A DNA stretch of 64,000 bases from Synechococcales cyanobacterium CNB (GCA_030263455.1 SZOZ01000001.1:248001-312000), one strand, 5' to 3'; positions 54,790 through 63,266 are shown, counted from the first letter of the stretch. Notes: generated by a model from the letters alone, not told the origin. Numbers and translations: made by a program.

Positions 54790-56256
54790 TCAGTCCATCG
54801 GCAGGTTCTTCGATTTCCACAGGCGGACGAGGCGGTCGAGCTCGATCGGTTCCCACACGCCTGCGTCGTTGGGGAGGTCGGTGTGGATGAGGTCGCCGTT
54901 CTGGGCGAAAAGCGAAACCTGCGGGGCCTCGTCCTCGCTGAGCCGGGTGGTCAGTCGCCAGACACTCGGGCGGTCGGACGGCTGCTCGAGTGTGTCAGCG
55001 CGGAGCGTGATCTTGCCCGCGCGTGAGTTGTAGGCGTAGAAGCGGTAATCGCCGGGGATGCCCTTGCGGACCAGCAGTTCGGGGAGGAGGAAGGCGAGCG
55101 CACGGCTGACGTACCCATCGCCCTCGATGACAGGCCGGGTCTCGGTCGGAGCGGTGCCCGCTCCCGAGGTGATGATGGTCATGCTCCGGCCGCTGCGGGC
55201 ACCGGTCTCCGTCCAGACCGCGGGCTTGGCGCCGCTGCGTCGGACGGCCATGCGGATGGTCCACGCTTCTTCCTGGCCGTCGGGCGTCATGAAGAACGCG
55301 CCCGCGCTGTCGATGGTGCCTTCCGGCGTGAGGGTGCGACTCTCGACGCGAACGAGGTAGCCCTCCTGGCGACTGACGGGGTCGGTTGCGCGCGCGCCGC
55401 CGGTTGTGGCGAGTTCGCTGCGAGAGCCTTTGTACGCCGCGACGCGGCGGTAGCCGAGTTCAGTGGAATCGGCGTCAGCACCCGTGGCGGCGGGAATATG
55501 CAGGCGGTGCCACTCCCAGTTGGGGCCGGTGGGTGTGACGACGGCGTCGAACTCGGCCGACGTGAGTTGCGAGACGACGGCCGCTCCGAGGTTCAGCCCC
55601 GTGCCTCGGCGAAGGGCGATGTCGGCAGGATCAGCAAAGACGACACGGGCCATAGTGGCCTCGTACAGGGCACGGGCGATCGGGAGGTTCGGCTCGGTCG
55701 TGATGAGTTCGAAGGTGACGATTCGCTCGGCGGTGGGGCGGAAGACGGTGTAGCCGTAGACGATCGCGGGGCCGGAGTACGCGGGTGTCGAGATGTAGAA
55801 GCGGTCGACGGGTTTGCCGTCGAGGACCATGTTCGAGACACGGTCAAAGGTGACGGCCTGCGTCCGGGTCGACCGGCTGTCGCCGGGAGCGCGGACGATG
55901 CTGGAGACCGACTCCTCCCGCTTGCGGATGATCTCATCGCCGACCGAAGTGACGGTCTGATCCGGCTCAGCGCGGGCGGTCTGCACGTTGATGAGGCCGA
56001 TCATGTCCGGCAAGTTGATGCGGACGTTGGTCACCCCTCCGATCTCGTTCGAGGCCGCCTCGGAGCCGATCGGCAGGTACATCTCGAGGCCGATCGAATC
56101 ACGCCTGAAGGGGGTATCGTCGAACTCGACGGAGATCGGGCGCGCCGATTGATCGGGTTGTGTTTGGGCTGCTGAAAGGTGTGGGATCACCAATAGGGCA
56201 GCGGCGAGAGTGATGGCTGAGGCGGAGCGAAGGCGGCTTCGGGATGAACAGGACAT
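54790..56256 (-). CDS. Secreted protein of unknown function
   Basis: 488 residues. Signal peptide 1-30 (ASAITLAAALLVIPHLSAA). The mature part is beta-rich, with phrases such as IGLEMYLPIGSEAASNEIGG, VSNMVLDGKPVDRFYIST and EGYLVRVESRTLTPEG; no domain or catalytic motif was recognised. It resembles no family I can name; it may be a periplasmic or surface beta-sandwich protein. GGAGGGAC ribosome-binding site before ATG 56256. Just upstream, in the opposite direction, lies the S10 operon promoter. Confidence 0.75.
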   Translation of the reverse strand: MSCSSRSRLRSASAITLAAALLVIPHLSAAQTQPDQSARPISVEFDDTPFRRDSIGLEMYLPIGSEAASNEIGGVTNVRINLPDMIGLINVQTARAEPDQTVTSVGDEIIRKREESVSSIVRAPGDSRSTRTQAVTFDRVSNMVLDGKPVDRFYISTPAYSGPAIVYGYTVFRPTAERIVTFELITTEPNLPIARALYEATMARVVFADPADIALRRGTGLNLGAAVVSQLTSAEFDAVVTPTGPNWEWHRLHIPAATGADADSTELGYRRVAAYKGSRSELATTGGARATDPVSRQEGYLVRVESRTLTPEGTIDSAGAFFMTPDGQEEAWTIRMAVRRSGAKPAVWTETGARSGRSMTIITSGAGTAPTETRPVIEGDGYVSRALAFLLPELLVRKGIPGDYRFYAYNSRAGKITLRADTLEQPSDRPSVWRLTTRLSEDEAPQVSLFAQNGDLIHTDLPNDAGVWEPIELDRLVRLWKSKNLPMD

Positions 56257-56402
56257 GACGGTCCCTCCGTGTTTCGATCGTGTCCGTGGGGATCATCGAC
56301 CTGCTGCGGGCACCGGCTTTGGCGGGGGTCTTCGGTGAGGTCGTGGAGCCTATCCCTTCGGCGTGGGCGTGGAAAAATGGGGGGGCAGCGGGCGGGGCGG
56401 CG

Positions 56403-56430
56403 TTGACAACTGCCGTCAGGGCCGTACCCT
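56403..56430 (+). promoter_or_regulatory. Sigma-70 promoter of the S10 operon
   Basis: TTGACA (56403-56408), 16-bp spacer, TACCCT (56425-56430). Predicted start is near 56437. Confidence 0.7.
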
Positions 56431-56647
56431 ACGGGGCTTGTCTCCGAGGGAGGCAGAGCGCGCGCACAGGCAGAGCTTGGCGCGGGTCACGAGCTGGCCG
56501 GTCCGGCGGGAACGGCCGCCAGAGTTCGGGGAGTGAACCGAATCGCGTCCGGAGATCCGGGCGTGTCGGTGTGGATCGCCGGTCGGGCGTTCCGATCGGC
56601 GTGCGGTGTGTGTCCCACGAACGCGCGTGCGGGCACGGAGTGGTAGG

Positions 56648-56666
56648 GCCGACGGCGAGCGTCGGC
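56648..56666 (+). promoter_or_regulatory. Leader hairpin upstream of rpsJ
   Basis: Perfect stem GCCGACG / CGTCGGC with a 5-nt loop, ending 15 bp before the rpsJ ATG. It could affect ribosome access; a link to L4 autoregulation as in E. coli is only a possibility. Confidence 0.5.
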
Positions 56667-56681
56667 GATGCGGGGCGCACG

Positions 56682-56990
56682 ATGACGGGCGGGAAGATCC
56701 GAATCCGGATGGAGGCGTACGACCACATCGCGCTGGACGCTTCGGCGCGCGAGATCGTGGAGCACGCGAAGCGCACGAACGCGAAGGTCGCGGGTCCGAT
56801 CCCGCTGCCGACGCGGATCGAGCGGTACACCGTGCTGCGCTCGCCGTTCATCGACAAGAAGAGCCGCGAGCAGTACGAGATTCGTACCCACAAGAGGATT
56901 ATCGACATCATCGAGCCGAACGCGCGGACGGTCGAGGCGCTCAATCGACTTGTTGTCCCCGCGGGCGTGTTCGTGAAGATCAAGGCGTGA
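56682..56990 (+). CDS. rpsJ: 30S ribosomal protein S10
   Basis: 102 residues, the usual length. [41 protein letters not shown] and [20 protein letters not shown]-like sequence are the S10 signature, ending in [13 protein letters not shown]. First gene of the S10 operon behind a promoter at 56403-56430. ATG 56682 has only a weak ribosome-binding site (GGGGCG), and a hairpin precedes it. S10 also acts in transcription antitermination. Confidence 0.97.
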   Translation: MTGGKIRIRMEAYDHIALDASAREIVEHAKRTNAKVAGPIPLPTRIERYTVLRSPFIDKKSREQYEIRTHKRIIDIIEPNARTVEALNRLVVPAGVFVKIKA

Positions 56991-57091
56991 CGTGTTCCGG
57001 GCCGGTCCTCAGTCGAGAGGGTCGGCCCGGTGAGTTTGAGAGAAGGCTTCCTCTGCCCGGAGAGGCACGAAGCAGCGAAGGACGACGGACG

Positions 57092-57778
57092 ATGGGCCTG
57101 ACACTGCTGGGCAAGAAGATCGGCATGACGCGCGTCTTCAACGACGCGAACGTCAGCGTGCCCGTGACCGTCATCGAGGTCGGGCCGTGCGTGGTGACGC
57201 AGGTGCGCACGGACGACCGCGACGGGTACTCCGCCGTGCAGGTCGGATACGGCGAGATCAAGCCCCGCCGCTCGACGATGGCGATGATCGCGCACGACGC
57301 GAAGGCCGGAACCACGCCCAAGCGTGTGCATGTCGAGTCTCGGCTCGGCGCGGACGAGGCGTCGGCGTTCGAGGCGGGCCAGGCGCTCGGTGTCGACCGG
57401 TTCGAGGGCGTGCCCTACGTGGACGTGATCGGTGTAAGCAAGGGCAAGGGCTTCGCCGGCACCATGAAGCGGCACAACTTCAAGGGCATGACCGCCACGC
57501 ACGGAACGGAGCGCAAACACCGATCTCCCGGCTCGATCGGCGGCCTGGCGACGAATCGCGGCTTCAGCGGCAAGCTGAAGAAGGGCAAGCGCATGTCCGG
57601 GCACCTCGGCGCGGACCGTGTCACGGCGCGAAGCCTCGACGTGGTGCGGATCGACGCGGAAAAAGGTCTGCTGCTCGTGAAGGGACCGGTCCCTGGCCCC
57701 TATGGTTCGGTGGTGGAGGTTCGGCCGGCGATCCGGCTGAACAAGAGCAAGGCGAAGAAGGCTGCCGCAAAGAAGTAG
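57092..57778 (+). CDS. rplC: 50S ribosomal protein L3
   Basis: 228 residues. LTLLGKKIGMTRVFNDAN at the start, GVSKGKGFAGTMKRHNFKG in the core loop and RMSGHLGADRVTARSLDVV near the C-terminus are L3 signatures; L3 nucleates 50S assembly near the peptidyl transferase centre. The position equivalent to the methylated Gln150 of E. coli is His, as in some other bacteria. ATG 57092 follows rpsJ by 101 bp, and the long gap to rplD follows. Confidence 0.96.
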   Translation: MGLTLLGKKIGMTRVFNDANVSVPVTVIEVGPCVVTQVRTDDRDGYSAVQVGYGEIKPRRSTMAMIAHDAKAGTTPKRVHVESRLGADEASAFEAGQALGVDRFEGVPYVDVIGVSKGKGFAGTMKRHNFKGMTATHGTERKHRSPGSIGGLATNRGFSGKLKKGKRMSGHLGADRVTARSLDVVRIDAEKGLLLVKGPVPGPYGSVVEVRPAIRLNKSKAKKAAAKK

Positions 57779-58038
57779 CGGCTTGAAACAGGCGACCTCC
57801 GCGGGTGAGAGCGACTCGCCCGGGAGGCCCGGAGGGTCGGAGGCGAATGCCGACGAAACCGCCGGGCGGCAACAGGAGACGCATGCGACCCGTCGCGTGG
57901 CGGGTCGCGGGAAGGCAGCCGAGTCGAAGCCGACCCGGCCCCCATCGGGGAAGCCCGATGGCCCGCGAGGGCAACAGGGGAGGGCGGATAGGCGAGCCGG
58001 GCGAAGCCCGGGGCAAGGCGCAGGGCGAGGTAAGACGC
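57779..58038 (+). other. Hairpin-rich 260-bp gap between rplC and rplD
   Basis: Contains three perfect stems: 57885-57908 (GCGACCCG/CGGGTCGC), 57942-57961 (CCATCGGG-GAAG-CCCGATGG) and 57997-58011 (CCGGGC-GAA-GCCCGG). The frame of rplD is open through most of it (from GTG 57805), giving a very Arg/Gly-rich 78-residue extension if translated. Elsewhere in this operon gaps are mostly under 35 bp. Confidence 0.7.
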
Positions 58039-58740
58039 ATGGATGTCCCCGTCTACAACACGAAGGGCGACGAGGTCGCGACGCTCAACATCGACGAGCA
58101 GTCCCTGGGCGGGACGGTGAATGCCGCGCTGATCAAGCAGGCGTACGTGATGTACCATGCCAATCTTCGGCAGGGTTCGTCGCGGACGAAGAACCGCCAC
58201 GAGGTCGAAGGCTCGACGAAGAAGATCTACAAGCAGAAGGGCACGGGCCGGGCGCGCCACGGCGACCGGAAGGTGCCGCAGTTCCGCGGCGGCGGGCACG
58301 CCTTCGCCAAGCGTCGGACTCGTGAGGACTACCACCTCTCGATGCCGACGAAGATGCGGCGCAAGGCGAACCGCAACGCGCTGCTGGCGAAACTGGTGGA
58401 CAACGAGGTGCGCGTGGTGGACGACCTGGCCTTCGCCGAGCCGAAGACCAGGTCGTTTGTCGATCTGCTCGGCGCATTGAAGGTTGATCGCAGCGCGCTG
58501 GTCGCGCTCTCGGGCGACCGCGAGCGGCAGCGGAACGCCGCGCTCTCGGCGCGGAACATCGACGGCGTGACGCTCTGCCGTTCCGACCAGCTGACGTGCT
58601 TCAACATGCTGAACCACCGCTACCTGGTGATCGGTCGGCGGGAGTTGGAGTCGTGGCTGAACGGGCCGAGCAGCCAGACGGGCAAGTCGGCGAAGGTCGA
58701 GCCAATGGGCCGCGCAAAGGCGGGCGGGGAGGCGAAGTGA
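58039..58740 (+). CDS. rplD: 50S ribosomal protein L4
   Basis: 233 residues. [19 protein letters not shown] begins the protein; the basic extended loop [20 protein letters not shown] leads into [20 protein letters not shown], a near-invariant L4 segment lining the exit tunnel. In E. coli L4 also represses this operon. ATG 58039 has GAGG about 9 bp upstream and matches the usual L4 start, so the in-frame upstream extension is treated as non-coding. Its stop TGA overlaps the rplW ATG. Confidence 0.96.
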   Translation: MDVPVYNTKGDEVATLNIDEQSLGGTVNAALIKQAYVMYHANLRQGSSRTKNRHEVEGSTKKIYKQKGTGRARHGDRKVPQFRGGGHAFAKRRTREDYHLSMPTKMRRKANRNALLAKLVDNEVRVVDDLAFAEPKTRSFVDLLGALKVDRSALVALSGDRERQRNAALSARNIDGVTLCRSDQLTCFNMLNHRYLVIGRRELESWLNGPSSQTGKSAKVEPMGRAKAGGEAK

Positions 58741-59018
58741 TGAACCCTGCGGACGTGATCAAGCGGCCGCTGCTGACCGAGAAGTCCACGCTCGGGATGA
58801 ACGAGCGCGGGCACTACGCGTTCGTGATCGACCGCCGCGCGTCGAAGACGGACGTGAAGCGGGCGGTCGAGACGCTGTACGGCGTGAAGGTCGAGCGGGT
58901 GTGGACGCAGAACCAGAAGGGCCGGCGGCGCCGCCTGCGGTACGGGTGGGTCAAGGAGCCGGTGGTGAAGAAGGCGAGCGTTCGTCTGGCGGAGGGCCAG
59001 TCGATCGAGTTGTTCTGA
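58740..59018 (+). CDS. rplW: 50S ribosomal protein L23
   Basis: 92 residues. DVIKRPLLTEKSTLGMNER, then YAFVIDRRASKTDVKRAVE and LYGVKVERVWTQNQKGRRR define L23, the exit-tunnel protein that docks trigger factor and SRP. ATG 58740 shares one base with the rplD stop (TGATG), so translation is coupled. The length is normal. Confidence 0.97.
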   Translation: MNPADVIKRPLLTEKSTLGMNERGHYAFVIDRRASKTDVKRAVETLYGVKVERVWTQNQKGRRRRLRYGWVKEPVVKKASVRLAEGQSIELF

Positions 59019-59029
59019 GGTGATTGACG

Positions 59030-59887
59030 ATGCCGATCCGCACATACAAACCGACGAGCGCCGGACGCCGCAACGCCTCCGTGAACACGCACGCGGAAGT
59101 GACAAAGAAGCGGCCCGAGAAGTCGCTTGTGCGTCCGCTCCGCAAGAAGGGCGGGCGGAATCACCACGGGATCATCACCTCACGCGGACGGGGCGGCGGC
59201 GTGAAGCGGATGTATCGCCTCATCGACTTCCGGCGCAAGGACCGCGACGGCATCGAGGGTAAGGTCATCGGTGTCGAGTACGATCCCAACCGCTCCTGCC
59301 ACATCGCGTTGATCGAGTACGCGGACGGCGTGAAGCGGTACATTCCCGCGCCTGCCGGGCTGAAGGTGGGGCGCACGGTCGTGTGTTCCAGCAGCGGTCC
59401 GGTCGAGCCCGAGCCGGGCAACGCGATGCCGTTGCGGTACATTCCGACCGGCCTGGAAGTGCACTGCGTGGAGATCACGCCGGGCAAGGGTGGGCAGATG
59501 TGCCGATCGGCCGGGACGAGCGCGCGGCTGAGCAACCGCGAGGGCGGCTTCGCCACGCTCGTGCTGCCGAGCGGTGAAATCCGGCGCGTGCCTGCGGACT
59601 GCCGGGCCACGATCGGCGCGGTCGGCAACGCGGACCACCAGAACCGTCGCCTTGGCAAGGCGGGGCTGACGCGCAAGCTGGGCCGCCGCCCGATCACACG
59701 CGGCGTCGCGAAGAGCCACCACGCCCACCCGCTGGGCGGCGGCGAGGGCCGCTCGAAGAGCAACCGTGCGCCGTGCGGTCCGACTGGCGTGCCGGCCAAG
59801 GGTGGGAGCACTCGCAATCGGAAGCAGCACAGCGAGAAGATGATCATCCGTCGTCGGTACAGCCGCCGTTACGGGCAGTTGAAGTGA
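59030..59887 (+). CDS. rplB: 50S ribosomal protein L2, with a divergent C-terminal loop
   Basis: 285 residues. Early RRNASVNTHAEVTKK is unusual, but GIITSRGRGGGVKRMYRLIDF, GVEYDPNRSCHIALIEYADG and AGTSARLSNREGGFATLVLP are clear L2. The C-terminal loop reads GVAKSHHAHPLGGGEGRSKS where most bacteria have a MNPVDHPHGGGEGR form; the key histidine is kept (H233, codon 59726-59728). ATG 59030 was chosen over TTG 59024. The gene follows rplW by 11 bp. Confidence 0.96.
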   Translation: MPIRTYKPTSAGRRNASVNTHAEVTKKRPEKSLVRPLRKKGGRNHHGIITSRGRGGGVKRMYRLIDFRRKDRDGIEGKVIGVEYDPNRSCHIALIEYADGVKRYIPAPAGLKVGRTVVCSSSGPVEPEPGNAMPLRYIPTGLEVHCVEITPGKGGQMCRSAGTSARLSNREGGFATLVLPSGEIRRVPADCRATIGAVGNADHQNRRLGKAGLTRKLGRRPITRGVAKSHHAHPLGGGEGRSKSNRAPCGPTGVPAKGGSTRNRKQHSEKMIIRRRYSRRYGQLK

Positions 59888-59904
59888 TCTGAAGGACGAG
59901 GCAC

Positions 59905-60195
59905 ATGGGACGCAGTCTGAAGAAAGGCCCGTACGTCGTGGAGAAGCTCTACCGGAAGGTGGAGCGTCTGAACCAGCAGAACAAGCGCGAGCCGGTGAAG
60001 ACGTGGTCGCGTCGCTGCACGATCGTGCCGGAGTTCGTGGGGCACACGTTCAAGGTGCACAACGGTCGGGTGTTCATCGACGTGTTCGTCACCGAGGACA
60101 TGGTGGGGCACAAGCTGGGCGAGTTCAGCGCGACCCGCACGTTCCGCGGGCACACGAACAAGAAGGAAGGCATCAAGGCGGGCGAGTCCGCCTGA
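59905..60195 (+). CDS. rpsS: 30S ribosomal protein S19
   Basis: 96 residues. [41 protein letters not shown] and [18 protein letters not shown] are the S19 signature; it binds 16S rRNA in the head of the small subunit with S13. ATG 59905 has GAAGGACGAG upstream. The next start codon is 29 bp downstream of its stop. Confidence 0.97.
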   Translation: MGRSLKKGPYVVEKLYRKVERLNQQNKREPVKTWSRRCTIVPEFVGHTFKVHNGRVFIDVFVTEDMVGHKLGEFSATRTFRGHTNKKEGIKAGESA

Positions 60196-60224
60196 GGCGG
60201 ACGAAGCAGCAGAGGGACCGTGCC

Positions 60225-60770
60225 GTGAGGATTCGAGGCGACAAACTGAGACTGCTGGCTGAGCAGAGCGGCGTGACGGCCGACGAGTTGGCGCGCGCGG
60301 TCGAGCGGACGGGCCTCAAGGGCGACCGGGCCGCGACCGCCGTGCGGAACTGGATGTCCGGGCGCGATCACCCCCGCTGCAAGGCCGCCGACGTGGCGAG
60401 ACTGGCCGAGTCGCTCGGGTGCGAGGTTCGCGACCTGGCCCGGTTCACGAGCAGCGTGCGGTACAGCCGCGGCAGCACCCGCAAGGCCCGGCTGGTGGCG
60501 GACATGGTCCGCGGGCGCACGGTCGAGGACGCGCTGAACGTGCTCGCGTTCAGCCCGAAGCGTGCGGCGACGAACGTTCGCAAGGCGCTCTCTGCGGCCG
60601 TGGCGGACGCGGAAGCGGCGGAAGCGGACGTCGGCAACCTGATCGTCGCCGAGAGCCGCGTGGACGAAGGGGCGCAGATCAAGCGGTTCCGTCCGAAGGA
60701 CCGCGGTCGTGCCCACCAGATCATCAAGCAGACGAGCCACATCACGATCGGCGTGGAGGAGCGCGGCTGA
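60225..60770 (+). CDS. rplV: 50S ribosomal protein L22 with N-terminal helix-turn-helix-like extension
   Basis: 181 residues, against about 110 for ordinary L22. The uL22 core occupies about residues 74-181: FTSSVRYSRGSTRKARLVAD, VLAFSPKRAATNVRKAL and FRPKDRGRAHQIIKQTSHI. The first 73 residues form a separate helical unit: KLRLLAEQSGVTADELARAV, then AATAVRNWMSGRDHPRCKA and DVARLAESLGCEVRDLARF, reading like an XRE-type helix-turn-helix. The start is GTG 60225 with GAGGGA 7 bp upstream; no start nearer the core has a better site. Its stop overlaps the rpsC ATG. The extension could be a DNA/RNA-binding or regulatory module; this is inference. Confidence 0.93.
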   Translation: MRIRGDKLRLLAEQSGVTADELARAVERTGLKGDRAATAVRNWMSGRDHPRCKAADVARLAESLGCEVRDLARFTSSVRYSRGSTRKARLVADMVRGRTVEDALNVLAFSPKRAATNVRKALSAAVADAEAAEADVGNLIVAESRVDEGAQIKRFRPKDRGRAHQIIKQTSHITIGVEERG

Positions 60771-61477
60771 TGGGACAGAAGACGCACCCGTTCGGACTGA
60801 GGCTCGGCATCACGGAGGCGCACCGTTCGCGGTGGTATGCGCCGAAGGCGCTCTACGGGGAACTGCTGGTCGAGGACGAGAAGATTCGCCAGCATCTTGA
60901 CAAGCGTCTGAACCGGACCCCGCCGAACGCCGCGGTGTCGGACATCCACATCGAGCGCACCCGCGAGGAACTGAAGGTCATCATCCGGACGGCGCGCCCG
61001 GGTCTGGTGATCGGCCCGAAGGGTGCCGAGGTCGAGCGCATCACGCAGGAACTGGCGTACATGACGGGCCGGAAGGTGGCGATCTCGATTATCGAGATCA
61101 AGCAGCCGGACCTGGACGCGCAGCTGGTGGCCGAGGGCGTGGCGGAGCAGCTGGCCAAGCGGGCGGCGTTCCGTCGCGTGGTCAAGACTCGGGCCGAGGG
61201 CGTGATGCAGGCCGGCGCGAAGGGCGTGAAGATCCTGATCTCGGGCCGATTGGGCGGCGCTGAGATGAGTCGCCAGCTGGACGTGCGTCTCGGTTCGCTG
61301 CCGCTGAGCACGCTGCAGGCGCATGTGGACTATGGGTTCGCCGAGGCTCGGACGGGCTACGGCGTGATCGGTGTGAAGGTGTGGATCTACCGCGGGATGT
61401 ACGACGAGCAGCAGACCGAAGAAGAGAGCGCGTCGCGTGCGGCGGGCGCGAGGCCGCGGGCGCGCGGTCGTCACTGA
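60770..61477 (+). CDS. rpsC: 30S ribosomal protein S3
   Basis: 235 residues. MGQKTHPFGLRLGITEAHRS, KH domain with VIIRTARPGLVIGPKGAEVE (GxxG loop), AAFRRVVKTRAEGVMQAGAKG and GRLGGAEMSR identify S3, the mRNA-entry protein. ATG 60770 overlaps the rplV stop (TGATG), so translation is coupled. The C-terminus is a short Arg/Ala tail. Confidence 0.97.
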   Translation: MGQKTHPFGLRLGITEAHRSRWYAPKALYGELLVEDEKIRQHLDKRLNRTPPNAAVSDIHIERTREELKVIIRTARPGLVIGPKGAEVERITQELAYMTGRKVAISIIEIKQPDLDAQLVAEGVAEQLAKRAAFRRVVKTRAEGVMQAGAKGVKILISGRLGGAEMSRQLDVRLGSLPLSTLQAHVDYGFAEARTGYGVIGVKVWIYRGMYDEQQTEEESASRAAGARPRARGRH

Positions 61478-61509
61478 GACACGGAACGAGCAGCAGCGGA
61501 GATTGACGG

Positions 61510-61935
61510 ATGCCTCCCTACAAGATTCCCAAGCGAGTGAAGTACCGCAAGGAGTTCCGGCGCGTGCGCGATCGCCGCGCGACGAAGGGGAACTACGTCG
61601 CGTTCGGGGACTATGGCCTGCAGGCGCTCGAAGGGTGCTGGCTGCCGTCGAACGTGATCGAGGCTGGGCGTATCGCCGCCCAACACCTGCTGAAGCGCGA
61701 GGGCAAGCTGTTCATCCGCGTGTTCCCGGACAAGCCCATCAGCAAGAAGCCGCTGGAGACCCGCATGGGCACCGGCAAGGCGGACGTGGAGTACTGGGCG
61801 GCGCGGGTGCGTGCGGGGACGATGCTCTTCGAGATCGCGGGCGTGCCGGAGGACGTGGCGAAGCAGGCCTTGTCGCGAGTGGCGATGAAGATGCCGGTGC
61901 GGTGCCGGTTCGTGGGCCGGCGGATCACGGCGTGA
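61510..61935 (+). CDS. rplP: 50S ribosomal protein L16
   Basis: 141 residues. VKYRKEFRRVRDRRATKGNY, FGDYGLQALEGCWLPSNVIE and the RMGTGKADVEYWAARVRAGT loop are L16 signatures; L16 sits by the A-site tRNA elbow and is needed late in 50S assembly. The gene follows rpsC after 32 bp. Confidence 0.97.
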   Translation: MPPYKIPKRVKYRKEFRRVRDRRATKGNYVAFGDYGLQALEGCWLPSNVIEAGRIAAQHLLKREGKLFIRVFPDKPISKKPLETRMGTGKADVEYWAARVRAGTMLFEIAGVPEDVAKQALSRVAMKMPVRCRFVGRRITA

Positions 61936-61948
61936 GGAGGTCGGCGCG

Positions 61949-62155
61949 ATGACAGGCCCTGAGATCAGGCGGATGAAGGACGAGGAACTGACGATCGAAC
62001 TGCGCACGCTGCGCGAGAAGCTGTTCAGGATGCGGACGCAGGCCGCGAGCGAGAAGATCGAGGACACGTCGCTCTTCCGGAAGGTGCGGCGTGACATCGC
62101 GAGGCTGGAGACGGAGCGGAGCCGGCGCAGGGCGTCGGTCGGGGCGAGAGCGTGA
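61949..62155 (+). CDS. rpmC: 50S ribosomal protein L29
   Basis: 68 residues, a helical hairpin. MTGPEIRRMKDEELTIELRT, LREKLFRMRTQAASEKIEDT and VRRDIARLETERSRRRA are L29 signatures, with the family's central glycine/serine-poor helix pair. Starts 13 bp after rplP. Confidence 0.95.
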   Translation: MTGPEIRRMKDEELTIELRTLREKLFRMRTQAASEKIEDTSLFRKVRRDIARLETERSRRRASVGARA

Positions 62156-62183
62156 CCGGCGGATCGGCTGAGGACCATCGACG

Positions 62184-62468
62184 ATGAGCGAAGCGAAGAC
62201 GGAATCCAGGACGACGAAGATCGGCGTGGTCGAGACCGACGGGCGCGACAAGACGCGCAAGGTGGTCGTGCGGTTCACCGCGCGGCACCCGAAGTACGGA
62301 AAGTACGTGCAGCGGCGGACGGTGCTGCACGTGCACGATCCCGAGAACGAGAGCCGCCGGGGAGACGTGGTGGAGGTGACGCAGTGCCGCCCTGTGAGCA
62401 AGACGAAGCGGTGGCGTCTGGTCCGGGTCGTGGAGCGCAAGAGCGAGCGCCTGATCGAGGGCGCGTGA
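62184..62468 (+). CDS. rpsQ: 30S ribosomal protein S17
   Basis: 94 residues, OB-fold. GVVETDGRDKTRKVVVRF, HPKYGKYVQRRTVLHVHDPE and GDVVEVTQCRPVSKTKRWRL define S17. It begins 28 bp after rpmC. Confidence 0.97.
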   Translation: MSEAKTESRTTKIGVVETDGRDKTRKVVVRFTARHPKYGKYVQRRTVLHVHDPENESRRGDVVEVTQCRPVSKTKRWRLVRVVERKSERLIEGA

Positions 62469-62488
62469 GAACGGGTTGAGGTGCCGTC

Positions 62489-62875
62489 ATGCTGCAGCAG
62501 GAATCCAGGTGCGAGGTCGCGGACAACTCGGGCGCGAAGATCGCGTACGTCATCAAGGTGTACGGCGGCTCGACGCGACGCGGCGGTTTCCGCCGGCGGA
62601 CGGCGGGCGTGGGCGACCGGGTGCTCGTAAGCGTGAAGAAGGCGCTGCCCGGGGCCGAGGTGAAGCCGGGCGACATGTCGAAGGCCGTCGTCGTGCGGAC
62701 GGCAAAGCCCAAGCGTCGTGCGGACGGCTCGTACGTGCGGTTCGATCGCAGTGCCGTTGTGCTGATCAACGACGATGGGAACCCGAAGGGAACGCGCATC
62801 TTCGGCCCTGTGGCGAGAGAGCTGCGCGAGCGGAACTACATGAAGATCGTTTCTCTGGCCTCCGAGGTGGTGTGA
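62489..62875 (+). CDS. rplN: 50S ribosomal protein L14
   Basis: 128 residues. [39 protein letters not shown] and the late [20 protein letters not shown] are L14 signatures; it contributes to an intersubunit bridge. The insertion [20 protein letters not shown] replaces a shorter loop in some relatives. Starts 20 bp after rpsQ. Confidence 0.97.
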   Translation: MLQQESRCEVADNSGAKIAYVIKVYGGSTRRGGFRRRTAGVGDRVLVSVKKALPGAEVKPGDMSKAVVVRTAKPKRRADGSYVRFDRSAVVLINDDGNPKGTRIFGPVARELRERNYMKIVSLASEVV

Positions 62876-62889
62876 GGGAAGGTGATCCG

Positions 62890-63234
62890 ATGCCCAGGCA
62901 CGTGAAGAAAGGCGACGTGGTGATCGTGACCTCCGGCTCGCACAAGGGCCGGCAGGGTGAGGTCATGCGCGTGATCCCCGACAAGGAGCGGGTAGTTGTG
63001 AAAGGCGTGAACCTCCGCGTGAAGCACCTCAAGCCCACGCGGACCAGCCCACAGGGGGGGATCATCACCAAGGAGGCGCCGATCCACATCAGCAACGTCA
63101 GCCCGGTCGTGGAGGGGCGGCCGACGCGCGTGCGGTTCGAGGTGAAGCCGGACGGGAGCAAGGTTCGCGTCGCGGTGCGCGGTGGCAAGACGCTGGGCAA
63201 GGTGCGCGGGCCGCGCACGAAGGCGGGGGCGTGA
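62890..63234 (+). CDS. rplX: 50S ribosomal protein L24
   Basis: 114 residues with a KOW motif: HVKKGDVVIVTSGSHKGRQG, followed by VVVKGVNLRVKHLKPTRTSP and GGIITKEAPIHISNV. L24 is an early 50S assembly protein. ATG 62890 is the start. The C-terminal strand KVRVAVRGGKTLGKVRGPR is extended and basic. Confidence 0.96.
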   Translation: MPRHVKKGDVVIVTSGSHKGRQGEVMRVIPDKERVVVKGVNLRVKHLKPTRTSPQGGIITKEAPIHISNVSPVVEGRPTRVRFEVKPDGSKVRVAVRGGKTLGKVRGPRTKAGA

Positions 63235-63266
63235 GGCCCGGAGCGGGCAGAACGGCGGGTTGAATC

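Larger units (their letters stand above)
56257..56681 (+). other. 425-bp gap holding the S10 operon promoter and leader
   Basis: Lies between the divergent secreted-protein gene and rpsJ. It has a good promoter at 56403-56430, so the mRNA leader is about 245 nt. The leader holds several short GC stems and a perfect 7-bp hairpin just before rpsJ. No open frame in it resembles a protein. Confidence 0.7.

Noticed and set aside
57805-58038. 78-residue N-terminal extension of L4
   Set aside because: In frame, but very Arg/Gly-rich, without homology; ATG 58039 has its own ribosome-binding site and the usual L4 start. Kept as an alternative only.
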